64,000 nt of DNA, taken from contig CAVPOQ010000006.1 of the NCBI GenBank assembly GCA_963707145.1, positions 65,156 through 129,155 on the forward strand, in the 5' to 3' direction. Below the pieces are notes generated by a model. It was not told the DNA's origin. It ran no database searches and saw nothing but the letters and a program-made list of their open reading frames with translations. The position numbers and the translations under genes are program-made. Source of the DNA: RPQJ01 sp963707145. Lineage in GTDB: Bacteria; Pseudomonadota; Gammaproteobacteria; Steroidobacterales; Steroidobacteraceae. Each line of letters starts with the position of its first letter. Position 1 is the stretch's first letter. This document shows, piece after piece, positions 34,790-43,507 of the stretch.

Positions 34790-35287
34790 ATGCCCGCACC
34801 CGGCAAATCCCCCGGCAAGATCAAGGACGACGCGCCGCCGCCAATCGCGGTGAACAAGCGCGCGCGCCACGAGTACTTCATCGAGGAGAACCACGAGGCG
34901 GGACTCGCGCTGCAGGGCTGGGAAGTCAAGAGCCTGCGCGCCGGCAAGGCGCAGATCACCGAGGCCTACGTGATTGTGAGGAGCGGCGAGGCCTGGCTGC
35001 TGGGCGCGCACGTCAATCCGTTGCCCACGACCTCGACGCACGTCGTGGCCGACCCCACGCGCACGCGCAAGCTGCTGCTGCACCGCGCCGAGCTCGATCG
35101 CCTGCTGGGCGCCGTCGAGCGCAAGGGCTATACGCTCATTCCGCTGAGGCTCTACTGGAAGCGCGGCAACGTGAAGCTCGAAGTCGGCCTCGCCAAGGGC
35201 AAGCAGGCGCACGACAAGCGCGCGACGGAGAAGGACCGGGACTGGAAGCGCGAGAAATCGCGCCTCCTGAAGGCGCACCGGCGCTGA
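34790..35287 (+). CDS. smpB: SsrA-binding protein SmpB
   Basis: Binds tmRNA and delivers it to stalled ribosomes. It has 165 residues from the ATG at 34790. The conserved N-terminus after a Pro-rich leader is NKRARHEYFIEENHEAGLAL, followed by GWEVKSLRAGKAQI and the basic tail GKQAHDKRATEKDRDWKREKSRLL, whose tail helix occupies the mRNA channel. It lies directly upstream of ssrA in the same direction. Confidence 0.97.
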   Translation: MPAPGKSPGKIKDDAPPPIAVNKRARHEYFIEENHEAGLALQGWEVKSLRAGKAQITEAYVIVRSGEAWLLGAHVNPLPTTSTHVVADPTRTRKLLLHRAELDRLLGAVERKGYTLIPLRLYWKRGNVKLEVGLAKGKQAHDKRATEKDRDWKREKSRLLKAHRR

Positions 35288-35347
35288 GCCGGCGTCCGCA
35301 GACGGCCGCCCCCCGTTCGGGACTTCGCGACTTTCGGCGGCCATCCC

Positions 35348-35375
35348 TTGCTTTTCCGCCCCCCGCCCCTACACT
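35348..35375 (+). promoter_or_regulatory. Promoter of the tmRNA gene
   Basis: TTGCTT (35348-35353) and TACACT (35370-35375) are spaced 16 bases apart, ending 13 bases before the mature tmRNA 5' end, which leaves room for a short leader removed by RNase P. Confidence 0.55.
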
Positions 35376-35388
35376 GAGTGCCTCATCC

Positions 35389-35743
35389 GGGGGCGACCGG
35401 TTTCGACGTGGGTCACGAAACTCCAGGTGCATGCCGAGGTGCAAGGTTCCTCGTAAAACCGCTTGCAAACACTTAGTTGCCAACGAAGACAACTACGCTC
35501 TGGCGGCTTAATCCCGCCTAACCCTCGACTGGCATGTGCTTGTGCATCCAGACCCGAGGGACGCGCTCACAAGCTCGCGGGTCCAGTGTGCTGAGGGCTG
35601 GCTCGCTAAAATGCTCCTGAGCTGGTCGAACGTCTTCCCTGCCGCTCGGGTAGCGTTCGACGAGAATCAAAGAGACGGCTAAGCATGTAGTTCCTGGAAT
35701 GTAGGGCTTGCGGACGCGGGTTCGATTCCCGCCGCCTCCACCA
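35389..35743 (+). ncRNA. ssrA: Transfer-messenger RNA (tmRNA)
   Basis: Rescues stalled ribosomes and tags incomplete proteins. The 5' end GGGGGCG pairs with CGCCTCC at the 3' end to form the acceptor stem (one G-U), the T arm has GGTTCGATTCC and the CCA end is encoded. The mature form is 355 bases. The tag frame is at 35479-35511: a GCC resume codon followed by codons giving ANEDNYALAA and TAA. The Escherichia tag is ANDENYALAA, so residues 3 and 4 are exchanged. The LAA degradation signal is intact. Confidence 0.97.
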
Positions 35744-36097
35744 ATTCGGTCTCTAAGAAAAATCTATGTTGAGCGCGGGTCGGGACCAACCGACCCGCCA
35801 TTCCCGGCGCCCTGCCCGGCTGCTCGTCGGCCGACCGCGGCTCGAGCGTAGGCCGGTCGACTCCCGCCGCGTTGGCTGCGACCACCGGGCTGTCCAACTC
35901 CGGCCCCGGTCTCCGTCGGACCCGGTGCACCGACCGCCAGTGAACCCTCGCCAGGGCATCGAGGTCGCCCATGCCGCGGACGATCCCCAGTGTCATTCAG
36001 GTCGGCCAGGTCGGCGGCAGCGCGTCGTGCACCGCACGCCACGCGGCCACGGTCACCGCGGACCACGATGCCGCGCCGACACGAATGGCCCGACGCC
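35744..36097. other. Intergenic region after tmRNA, no gene recognised
   Basis: About 350 bases between the tmRNA 3' end and the amidohydrolase stop. A 9-bp GC-rich hairpin (35775-35783 with 35790-35798) may end tmRNA transcription, though it lacks a T tract. The short open frames here have no recognisable protein and one reads through the tmRNA itself. No integrase remnant or second copy of the tmRNA 3' end was seen. Confidence 0.6.
35775..35798 (+). terminator. Terminator-like hairpin downstream of tmRNA
   Basis: Perfect 9-bp stem GCGGGTCGG/CCGACCCGC with a 6-base loop, 32 bases after the tmRNA CCA. The downstream sequence is not T-rich, so the call rests on stem strength and position. Confidence 0.45.
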
Positions 36098-37429
36098 TCA
36101 GCGATCCTGCAGGCTGTTCTTGTAGATCCTGCCGTCCTTCATGATCACCCGGAAGTTTCGCTCCGGATCCGCGACGAGGCGGATGTTCGAGATGGGGTCA
36201 CCCTCGACCAGCAACAGGTCGGCAAGGGCTCCCTCCTCGACCACGCCGAGCTTGCCCTTGTAGGGGCTGCGCAGGCCCGACAGCGCCAGCAGTTCGCCGT
36301 TGGTCGAGGTGGCCATGCGCAGCGCTTCGGCCGGCGTGAACCAGCGCGTCATCTCGGCCAGCAGGAAGCCCTGCCGACGGGCTTGCGCCTCGGAGAACAG
36401 GATGTCGGTGCCGAAAGCCGTCTTGATGTGGTACTTGCGCGCGAAGCCGTAAATGACAGCCGTGCCCTCGACCACCTCGCGCTGCTTGAGGTACTGGTCC
36501 GAACCCGGCGGGAACGGCGAAGTTTCGTCGGCCAGGAAGGGCTGCGTGGACAGCCAGATGCCCTTCTCGGCCATGTACCCGGCCGTTGCGTCGTCGATCA
36601 GGTGCGCATGCTCGATGACCTTCACGCCAGCATCGATGGCGCGGCGCACGGCCGTCGGCGTATAGGCATGGACCGCGACGTAGGTGCCCCAGTTGGTCGC
36701 GGCATCCACGGCCGCCCTCAGTTCCTCCAGCGTGAACGTCGACACATCGAGCGGGCTGTGCGGAGATGCGACGCCGCCGCCGGCCGTGAGCTTGATCTGG
36801 CTCGCGCCCAGCATGAGCTGCTCGCGCACCCGCTGCCGCACGGTATCCGGCGAGTCCGCCACCATCGAGCCGCCGACCTGTTCCATCCGGGACAGCGGTC
36901 GCGATGCGTCGCGCGGCAGCTCGGACGCCATGCGGAAGTCCCCGTGTCCCGACGTGACCGTGATGATCGCGCCCGAGGGCCAGATCCGCGGGCCCTCCAC
37001 GACGCCGCGGTCGATGGCCTGCTTGAGGCCGAAGCTCGGACCGCCGAGGTCACGCACGCTGGTGAAGCCGCGCATGAGGGTCGCCCTGGCTTCCGCGCCC
37101 GCGAGAAGATTGGTAAATCCGATGTCGCCGTAGATCGCCTGTTCGGGCGTGGGGCGAATGAGGATCGTGTGCCAGTGCGCGTCGATCAGCCCCGGCATCA
37201 GGGTGCGGCCTTCGCCCTCCACAATGGTGGCGCCCGGCGCGGCCGGGACGACCGCGGGTCCGATCGCAGCGATCAGGTTGCCGCGCACGAGAACCGAGGT
37301 CGGACTCGTCAGTCGGTCGGACTTGCCGTCGAACACCCGCACGTTGCGGAACAGGACTTCAGCCGGCGCCTGTGCGGCGGCCGCGCCCGTCATCAGCATC
37401 GATGCAGCGGCGAGAATCGACCTCAACAT
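36098..37429 (-). CDS. Secreted metal-dependent amidohydrolase (prolidase/imidazolonepropionase-like)
   Basis: Amidohydrolase-superfamily TIM-barrel enzyme, 443 residues, with a signal peptide (MLRSILAAASMLMTGAAAAQA) that predicts export. Metal-site motifs are GLIDAHWH (HxH), a likely carboxylated lysine in QIKLTAGGGVASP, VHAYTP, EHAHLID and the catalytic aspartate in FGTDILF. The beta-sandwich flanks are seen at both ends (VRVFDGKSDRLTSPTSVLVRG; GVVEEGALADLLLVEGDP). Related exported members hydrolyse Xaa-Pro dipeptides or N-acyl amino acids; the substrate here cannot be told. The ATG at 37429 follows an AAGGAG ribosome site by 8 bases. Confidence 0.85.
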   Translation of the reverse strand: MLRSILAAASMLMTGAAAAQAPAEVLFRNVRVFDGKSDRLTSPTSVLVRGNLIAAIGPAVVPAAPGATIVEGEGRTLMPGLIDAHWHTILIRPTPEQAIYGDIGFTNLLAGAEARATLMRGFTSVRDLGGPSFGLKQAIDRGVVEGPRIWPSGAIITVTSGHGDFRMASELPRDASRPLSRMEQVGGSMVADSPDTVRQRVREQLMLGASQIKLTAGGGVASPHSPLDVSTFTLEELRAAVDAATNWGTYVAVHAYTPTAVRRAIDAGVKVIEHAHLIDDATAGYMAEKGIWLSTQPFLADETSPFPPGSDQYLKQREVVEGTAVIYGFARKYHIKTAFGTDILFSEAQARRQGFLLAEMTRWFTPAEALRMATSTNGELLALSGLRSPYKGKLGVVEEGALADLLLVEGDPISNIRLVADPERNFRVIMKDGRIYKNSLQDR

Positions 37430-37848
37430 CCGTGCCTCTCCTTTTCTATCCTTTCCGGGGATCTTCGCGCTCGAGCCATCGGCGCCGGCTTGCAGCGACC
37501 TGCTGCGCTTGACGGCTTCGGTCGGCGGCGGAGTATAGCCTCCCTTCGGCACCGGTCGCGGGAAGCGGCCGGGGCGAGCGCCACCGATGGCGGCGGGCCT
37601 TGGCGCGAGGCCCTCGACCAATTCCGCGCATTGAGCGCGTCGCCACCGATCGTTGGTACTCCGCCACCCCTCTGTCCGTGCGAATGCCGCATCAATTGGA
37701 GATCCATTGCGCCGTCAACCGCTGACAGGCGTTGCGGCAGGCGGCATGATCGACTTCGCAGCCGGCCTGAGCCTGGAGTGACAGGCGCCTGTCGTCGCCG
37801 CCGCGCGATAGCATACGATCGTGGCCCTGACCCCGTGCCAGAGGTGGA
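37430..37848. other. Divergent intergenic region with a 14-base palindrome
   Basis: About 420 bases between divergent amidohydrolase and patatin genes; no gene recognised. It contains the perfect palindrome GACAGGCGCCTGTC at 37790-37803, and the same half-site TGACAGGCG occurs at 37723-37731 and 37789-37797. These could be operator sites for one of the divergent genes. Confidence 0.5.
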
Positions 37849-40146
37849 GTGGCGGTGAAGCGAGTATGCACTGACGTCAACGGGCCGGCCCGAGGGTTGG
37901 CAGCTGCGTTGCTGTGCGCGCTTGTCGCCTGCGGCGCGTTGCCTGCTCTTTCGAGTGCAGCCGAGGCCCCTGCGGTGGAGGCGCCGGTGAAACCGCGGCC
38001 GCGCATCGGTCTGGTGCTCGGCGGCGGTGGTGCGAAGGGCGCGGCGCACGTCGGCGTCCTGGACGTACTCGACGAACTGCGCATTCCCGTCGATTGCATC
38101 ATCGGCACGAGCATGGGTGCGCTGGTCGGCGGAACGTATGCCTCGGGAATGAGCGCCGACGAACTCGAGACCGCCATCCGGGCGATCTCCTGGCAGGAGG
38201 CCATTGCCCGCCGCGGATTGCGCGCGCAGGTGCCGATGCGCCGCAAGCTGGTCGGCAGCACCTACAGCAACAGCCTGGAGTTCGGCGTGCGTGACGGTCG
38301 CCTCATGGCACCGTCCGGCTTCATCAATACGCAGAACGTCGACCTGACGATCCAGTATCTCGTGGGTCGCAGCCGCGGCGTCTCGGAATTCGACCAGTTG
38401 CCCATTCCTTTCCGCGCCGTGGCCACCGACATGCAGAGCGGCGAGATGGTCGTCCTCGATCGTGGCGACCTGGCGCTCGCGATGCGGGCGAGCATGGCCG
38501 TGCCCGGCGTGTTTTCGCCAGTCAGCATCGACGGCCGCATCCTCGGCGACGGAGGGCTGACGCGCAACGTCCCGGTGGACATCGCCCGCCAGACCTGCGC
38601 CGACGTGGTCATCGCGGTCGCGGTGCCGAATCCCCCGCCCACGGCTGACGACCTGCGCTCGCCGCTGACGATGATGACGCGCACCCTCGACGTGCTCGTC
38701 GGCGCCAACGAGCGGCAGCAGCTCGAGACCCTCGGCCCCGCCGACGTGAAGATCGTGATCGAGATGGGGGACATCGGCTCGGCGTCCTTCGACCGGGTCG
38801 ATGACGCGATCCCGAAGGGGCGCGCGGCAGCCTTGGCGCATCGCGCCGATCTCGTGCGGTATGCCGTGACCGAGGCGGAGTACCTGGCCTGGCGGGAAAC
38901 GGCGTCTCGGCCGGGGAGGGAGAAGATGACGCTGGGGGACGTGAACCTGCTCGGTCTCGAGCGGGCGAATCCGGATTTCATCCGGCAGACGCTCGGTCTG
39001 CAGGCCGGAGACGTGGTCGACGCGCGCCAGATTGCCCAGCGTATCAACGCCGTGTTTGCACTTTCCGACTTCGAGCGTGTCGCCTACACCTTGTCCGGGG
39101 ACCCGGGTCAATCGACGCTGGACGTGCATCTGCTGGAGAAATCCTGGGGCCCCCACATCGTCCGGTTCGATCTCGGATTCCATATCGGCACGGATGAGGA
39201 CTCGGCGTTCACGGTCGGCGGAGACTACCTGCAGACCTGGATCAACGACCGCGGCGGCGAGCTGAGTGGGTCACTGCGACTGGGTCGAAACTCGGGCCTG
39301 GAGGCCTCCCTCTACCAGCCACTCGACGCGGCGCATCGCTGGTTCGTCGAGCCGGGCCTGACGGCGCAACGATCCCTCGAGAACCTCTACGATGACGGCG
39401 ACGCGGTGACACGCTATCTGTTCTCGTCAGCATGGGGCCAACTCGACGCGGGACGTGTCTTCGGCAGGCGCGCCGAATTCCGTGCGGGCGTCCGCTCAGG
39501 CGCTCAGTCGGCCACCCGGGAAATCGGCTCCCAGGAATTGCCCGAGATCCCGAGCGAAGGTTACGGCGGCGTCGCGGCCCGCTACACCTTCGACTCGCGC
39601 GACCGCGACGTACTCTGGCAGCGCGGCATGGTCGCCCGCGTGACGTATTTCCGCAGCGAGGAAGCGCTCGGTGCCGAGGCACCCTATGATCGACTCGAGG
39701 GCACGGCCACCGTTGTCCTGCCGGTGGGTCGCAACGTCGGGTACCTGCGAGTGAACGGCGGATCGTCGCTCGACACCTCGCTGCCTTTGTACGACACGTT
39801 CAGTCTCGGCGGCCCGGTCAGCATGCCCGGGCTCAGCATCGGGGAATTGCGCGGGACCTCGTACTGGAGCGCACAGGCGTCCTACCTGTGGCGGATCGCG
39901 GACATCAGCTACGTGTTCGGCCAGTCGATCTACGCAGGCCTGAAGTTCACGGCTGCTGACATGAGTGGCCGCATCGATGACGTCCACGCGCCGCCGATCT
40001 ATTCCGGCGCTTTCGTGCTGGCCGGACGCACACCGCTCGGCCCGATAGCACTGTCACTCGCCGGTACCAGCACCAGTGACTGGCAGCTGGTGCTCGGGCT
40101 GGGGCGGCCGATCGAGGAAGGCACGATCAACGACCTCAGCTGGTGA
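37849..40146 (+). CDS. Patatin-like outer-membrane phospholipase, PlpD-type (type Vd autotransporter)
   Basis: Predicted surface or secreted lipase, 765 residues. A signal peptide (about residues 1-38) precedes a patatin domain with the oxyanion loop GLVLGGGGAKGAAHVG, nucleophile Ser88 in GTSMG and Asp234 in LGDGGLTRNVP, completing the Ser-Asp dyad. A POTRA-like segment (around 365-430) follows, then a beta-barrel domain with alternating strands and YxRGM-type turns. This order matches Pseudomonas PlpD, where the barrel exports the patatin domain. The start is a GTG at 37849; a second GTG at 37855 has a better-spaced GGAG. Confidence 0.88.
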   Translation: MAVKRVCTDVNGPARGLAAALLCALVACGALPALSSAAEAPAVEAPVKPRPRIGLVLGGGGAKGAAHVGVLDVLDELRIPVDCIIGTSMGALVGGTYASGMSADELETAIRAISWQEAIARRGLRAQVPMRRKLVGSTYSNSLEFGVRDGRLMAPSGFINTQNVDLTIQYLVGRSRGVSEFDQLPIPFRAVATDMQSGEMVVLDRGDLALAMRASMAVPGVFSPVSIDGRILGDGGLTRNVPVDIARQTCADVVIAVAVPNPPPTADDLRSPLTMMTRTLDVLVGANERQQLETLGPADVKIVIEMGDIGSASFDRVDDAIPKGRAAALAHRADLVRYAVTEAEYLAWRETASRPGREKMTLGDVNLLGLERANPDFIRQTLGLQAGDVVDARQIAQRINAVFALSDFERVAYTLSGDPGQSTLDVHLLEKSWGPHIVRFDLGFHIGTDEDSAFTVGGDYLQTWINDRGGELSGSLRLGRNSGLEASLYQPLDAAHRWFVEPGLTAQRSLENLYDDGDAVTRYLFSSAWGQLDAGRVFGRRAEFRAGVRSGAQSATREIGSQELPEIPSEGYGGVAARYTFDSRDRDVLWQRGMVARVTYFRSEEALGAEAPYDRLEGTATVVLPVGRNVGYLRVNGGSSLDTSLPLYDTFSLGGPVSMPGLSIGELRGTSYWSAQASYLWRIADISYVFGQSIYAGLKFTAADMSGRIDDVHAPPIYSGAFVLAGRTPLGPIALSLAGTSTSDWQLVLGLGRPIEEGTINDLSW

Positions 40147-40177
40147 TCGCACCGCCGCGACTCGCCGGCAACGGGTG

Positions 40178-41218
40178 TTACCGGCTTCCGAAGCGATACA
40201 TCGCGCCGACGCTGACGTTGAACACGTCGCTGTCGTAGAACCTGACGTTGGAATCGTCCTTGCCCCAGAGGATGCTGCCCACCGCCTGCCACCGTCCGCT
40301 CTCGCCAGGCAGCCGGTAGAACAGCGTCGAATCGACCGCGTAGCGGCTGGAATCCGTCGTCACGCCGAAGAGCGGATTGCGCGCGTCCTCGCCGCTGCCG
40401 CCGTAGACGACGTTGCTCGCGACGGTGTAGCCCTGACCAAGGAAGACGTAGCTCAGCTGCAGACGGTACGAATCGCCGGCGATCGCATCGCCGTCGCGGT
40501 CGTCGATCGTGTAGCGAACCATCGGGCGCAACAGATGCCGCGAGCCCTCCCCCAGCTTGAAAAGGTAGGACACGTCGAAGGAGTACTGATCGCCGTCCCG
40601 CCGCAGCAGGTCCTGGCAGGCGACATCGCACGGGACGCTCTGGACGCCCTGTCCGCTGCGTTCCTTGTCGATGGAGATGTCGCGATAGGAGAACGTCAGT
40701 TCGAATGCGGAACCCATGACCCGATCCCACTGCAGACGCAAGCCACTGGAGTCGCGATCGGTCTCCTCGCGCTTGACGCCTTCCGCATACGGATCCTCCC
40801 AGGTCTGGGTGGGAATGCCGCTGAACAGGTAGCCACCCTGCACGACTCCGGACGCGCCAATGTCCTTGCGGACCCCGAACTGGGTCACGCCGTCCAACGT
40901 CACCGCGTCCTCGAGCGAGGTGCCGAGGAAGACCTGCCACTGGCCTTCGAACGTGTAGTTGATCTCGCCGGTGAACAGCGGGTGCCAGGTGCTGTCACTG
41001 CGCGGCGCGTCGTAGATGGAATCGATCGTGTCGTGACCGATGTCGATGATCCCGTTGCCCGCCACGAAATTGCTCTTGAGGTCGGTGTATCCCACGCCGC
41101 CGACCACGAATCCACGCCAGCCCGGGGTCTGCGGGATCGGCTCGATCGCGGATGCGAGCGGCGCCGCGGCGCCGGCGCCCAGCGCCAGGATCAACGAGAA
41201 AGCATGGGTCGATTTCAT
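40178..41218 (-). CDS. DUF2860-type outer-membrane beta-barrel protein
   Basis: A 346-residue exported protein: signal peptide ending ASA (about residue 24), then IPQTPGWRGFVVGGVGYTDLKSN and many alternating amphipathic strands, with a terminal strand VSVGAMYRFGSR. The N-terminal pattern resembles the DUF2860 family of predicted outer-membrane proteins of unknown function. A pair of cysteines in VPCDVACQD may form a loop disulfide. GGAG lies 8 bases ahead of its ATG. The function is unknown. Confidence 0.7.
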   Translation of the reverse strand: MKSTHAFSLILALGAGAAAPLASAIEPIPQTPGWRGFVVGGVGYTDLKSNFVAGNGIIDIGHDTIDSIYDAPRSDSTWHPLFTGEINYTFEGQWQVFLGTSLEDAVTLDGVTQFGVRKDIGASGVVQGGYLFSGIPTQTWEDPYAEGVKREETDRDSSGLRLQWDRVMGSAFELTFSYRDISIDKERSGQGVQSVPCDVACQDLLRRDGDQYSFDVSYLFKLGEGSRHLLRPMVRYTIDDRDGDAIAGDSYRLQLSYVFLGQGYTVASNVVYGGSGEDARNPLFGVTTDSSRYAVDSTLFYRLPGESGRWQAVGSILWGKDDSNVRFYDSDVFNVSVGAMYRFGSR

Positions 41219-41646
41219 TCAGCTAGCTCCATGGACATCCGGCGCCGTGTCAGATTGCGCCGCGGTCTATGCCGGTGAGCGGACCTTGCTGCGTCCGGTC
41301 GTCGTGCTGGTACTGCCAATATCGTCCTTGCAATCGTAGCCGATCGCGCGATCGCCGACCTGGCAATCGAACCTCCAGGGAAGGCCTGAACAACTCGTGT
41401 TCAGTCGGCTGGGGGGGGCACGCCTACGAGGGTCTCGGCGGAGCGCTCAAGCCACTGCCCGCGGATGAGCGGCGTTGGACACCCTTGACGCCGAGGAGGT
41501 GACGCCGAGGAGGGCCTGCGTGCCTGTGATTTCGCCTGCCACCACTGCGTTGAAGCAGTGGACTTCACCGTGCTAGCCTCAGCCGCGCGCCACAAGAACG
41601 TGACCTGGCTGCGCGCGAGTCACCACCACCGCCCGGGAGCCCCAAC
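41219..41646. other. Intergenic region with tandem repeat and small hairpin
   Basis: About 430 bases between divergent genes; no protein recognised. It holds a perfect tandem duplication of TGACGCCGAGGAGG (41486-41499 and 41500-41513), a 7-bp hairpin CCACTGC/GCAGTGG (41542-41548 with 41555-41561) and an 8-base G run near 41410. Promoters for both flanking genes must lie here but none is convincing by eye. Confidence 0.5.
41486..41513 (+). repeat. Perfect tandem duplication of a 14-base unit
   Basis: TGACGCCGAGGAGG occurs twice with no intervening base. A recent slippage duplication is the simplest reading. Confidence 0.85.
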
Positions 41647-42324
41647 ATGATCCGCTTTCGCACTCTGCTGCCATTGTTGTTCGTGCTGTGTGCCGCGACC
41701 CTCGCGGGATGCGCCAGTTCCTCCCGCACGACTCCCGCCGACGAATGGGACGGCCTCGTCCGCCAGCCCGGAACGCGGCTCGGCGCCGTGTTCGTCAAGC
41801 CCGATGCCGAGATCGTCGCCTACAGAAATGTCCTGCTCGACCCGGTGCAGATCAGTTTCGCCAGGAACTGGGATCCGAACCGGGGCGGCCGCAGCCAGGT
41901 CGGCCGACTCAATGCCGCCGACGTGGCGGCGATGAAGGACGGGCTGGCGGAGTTGTTCCGCGAGACCTTCCGCGCGGAACTCGCCAGGGGCGGCTATCAG
42001 CTCGTCGACGAGGTTGGCCCGGACACCCTGCGGGTCAGTGCAGCCATCATCGACCTGTTCGTGACTGCGCCGGACGCGACGACGGCCGGTCGCGCCAGGA
42101 CCTATACGGCCAACGCCGGACGCATGACCCTGGTCGCCGAATTGCGCGACTCCGTGACCGGTGAACTCCTGGCCCGGGTGGTCGACGCGCAGAGCGGCCG
42201 GTCCACCGGAACGTGGAACATCACCAACAGTGCGACGAACACGGCGGAAGCGCGCCGGGCCATCGCAGTGTGGGCGTCGGCGTTGCGCCGGGGCCTCGAC
42301 GAGTTGTACGGGCGGGCCAACTAG
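41647..42324 (+). CDS. DUF3313-type lipoprotein
   Basis: A 225-residue predicted lipoprotein: signal peptide with lipobox LAGC at residue 22, followed by DGLVRQPGTRLGAVFVKPDAEI, typical of the DUF3313 family. The C-terminal half contains GRMTLVAELRDSVTGELLARVVD and a helical end AIAVWASALRRGLDELY. Family members are outer-membrane-anchored proteins of unknown role. A GGGAG ribosome site precedes the ATG. It is convergent with pldA over a strong hairpin. Confidence 0.75.
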   Translation: MIRFRTLLPLLFVLCAATLAGCASSSRTTPADEWDGLVRQPGTRLGAVFVKPDAEIVAYRNVLLDPVQISFARNWDPNRGGRSQVGRLNAADVAAMKDGLAELFRETFRAELARGGYQLVDEVGPDTLRVSAAIIDLFVTAPDATTAGRARTYTANAGRMTLVAELRDSVTGELLARVVDAQSGRSTGTWNITNSATNTAEARRAIAVWASALRRGLDELYGRAN

Positions 42325-42340
42325 ACGCCGCGAAGCGGGG

Positions 42341-42373
42341 GCCCGGCCCGCCCGAGTGGGGCGCGGGCCGGGC
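42341..42373. terminator. Hairpin between convergent DUF3313 and pldA genes
   Basis: Perfect 11-bp GC-only stem (42341-42351 with 42363-42373) with an 11-base loop in a 50-base convergent gap. No T tract on either side; probably a bidirectional transcription end. Confidence 0.5.
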
Positions 42374-42374
42374 A

Positions 42375-43485
42375 TCAGAACCGGTCGTTGACGGTCACTC
42401 CGAGGCCGATCGTCGTCTGGTTCCAGTCATAGTCGATCAAGCTTTCGCCGTAGCCGGTGAACACCTGGAGGTAGCCGCGCAGCGGTCCGAGCAGAGGACG
42501 CGTGGCCCACGTGAACTGCGCCGCGCCCTTGCCGGTGGCGAGGTTGCCGCGAGCCATCAGCGTAAAGCTGTTCTGGCGCCACTTGTAGAAGCCCGTGACC
42601 TCACCGTAGCCGTAGTAGTCCAGGATGTCGGGATTGTCGTCTTCGTCGTCAGAAGGCTCGATGCGGGTCCACGCCCGGGCGAGCAGCACGAAGTTGTCGC
42701 GTTCGAATCCCGCCTCGACGAACAGCCGGTCCCAGCTGCGGGAGATCGGGTCGGACCGCCCGTTCGACTCGTGGTTGTACCCGAAATTGAGCAGGTTCCA
42801 CTTCATGCCGCCGACGATCGATGCCGGGGCGGAAGCTGCCGAAGATTTCCGGTTCGTAGTTGGTTTCCCGGAACGGATGCGAGATGTCGGAGCTGTAGAG
42901 CTGCCACAAGCTGAGCTGCGTGTAGGCGAACCACAACCCCCAGCGGTGGTCATCCGTGGTGGCCAGCCGCCCCTTGATGCTCAGCTGGAACTTGGCCTCG
43001 ACGTTCTGGAAATCGGCGTCCTCCTCGAATGCATCGAACAGCGGCTGGTAGGGCTCCGTATTGACGTCGTTCGTGTAGCGGCCAAACAGAATGTAGTTCG
43101 GCTGGTGCAGGCGGACGTAGGCCTTGCGCGAGTCGGGCAGGAATCCCCAGGCCCTGTCGATCAGCTCGTCCGCGGGCGGAGGCGTCTCATGGGCGTAGGT
43201 GATACCCGTCTCGCTGTCCGACACCGTCGGTGCCCCGGCACCGGCCGTGGCTGCGCTCGCGGCGCCGGCCGGTGCGTGGCTGGTCGCCACCGCGGCAGCA
43301 TCGCCCGCTTCCCGGACGGCCGCTCCGATCGCCTCATCGAAGCAGGCCAGCCGTCGCGTCTCCTCCGGAATCGAAAGGCACGCGGCGCCGGGCGTGTCCG
43401 CCTGCACCGCGGACACTCCGGCAATCGTGCAGAAGAAGACGCCCGCGGCAACGGTGCCCGCGGGCGTCGGCCTGCGACTGCTCAT
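42375..43485 (-). CDS. pldA: Outer membrane phospholipase A, frameshifted, with Asn-to-Asp at the third catalytic position
   Basis: OMPLA-type 12-strand barrel that hydrolyses phospholipids in the outer leaflet. The N-terminal part starts at 43485 with a signal peptide, a short CLSIPEETRRLACFDEAIG motif and an Ala/Gly-rich linker, and carries the barrel start (KAYVRLHQPNYILFG, HPFRETNYEPEIFGSF). The conserved frame then breaks near 42820-42825 and resumes in another frame as VGGMKWNLLNFGYNHESNGRS to the end at 42375. Dropping one base restores GID-VGGMKW. His and Ser of the catalytic triad are present in NHESNG; the usual Asn in SRSWN is Asp (codon at 42729-42731). Confidence 0.85.
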
Positions 43486-43507
43486 CGGCAGGTCGCCCGG
43501 GCAGTCG

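Noticed and set aside
35679..35996. A 105-codon minus-strand frame overlapping the tmRNA 3' end
   Set aside because: Its C-terminal part is the antisense of the tmRNA T arm and acceptor, a known source of spurious proteins; the rest has no recognisable features.
35700..36100. Genomic island inserted at the tmRNA 3' end
   Set aside because: The position is a common attachment site and gene content changes there, but no integrase, no second tmRNA 3' copy and no obvious composition shift were seen within the window.
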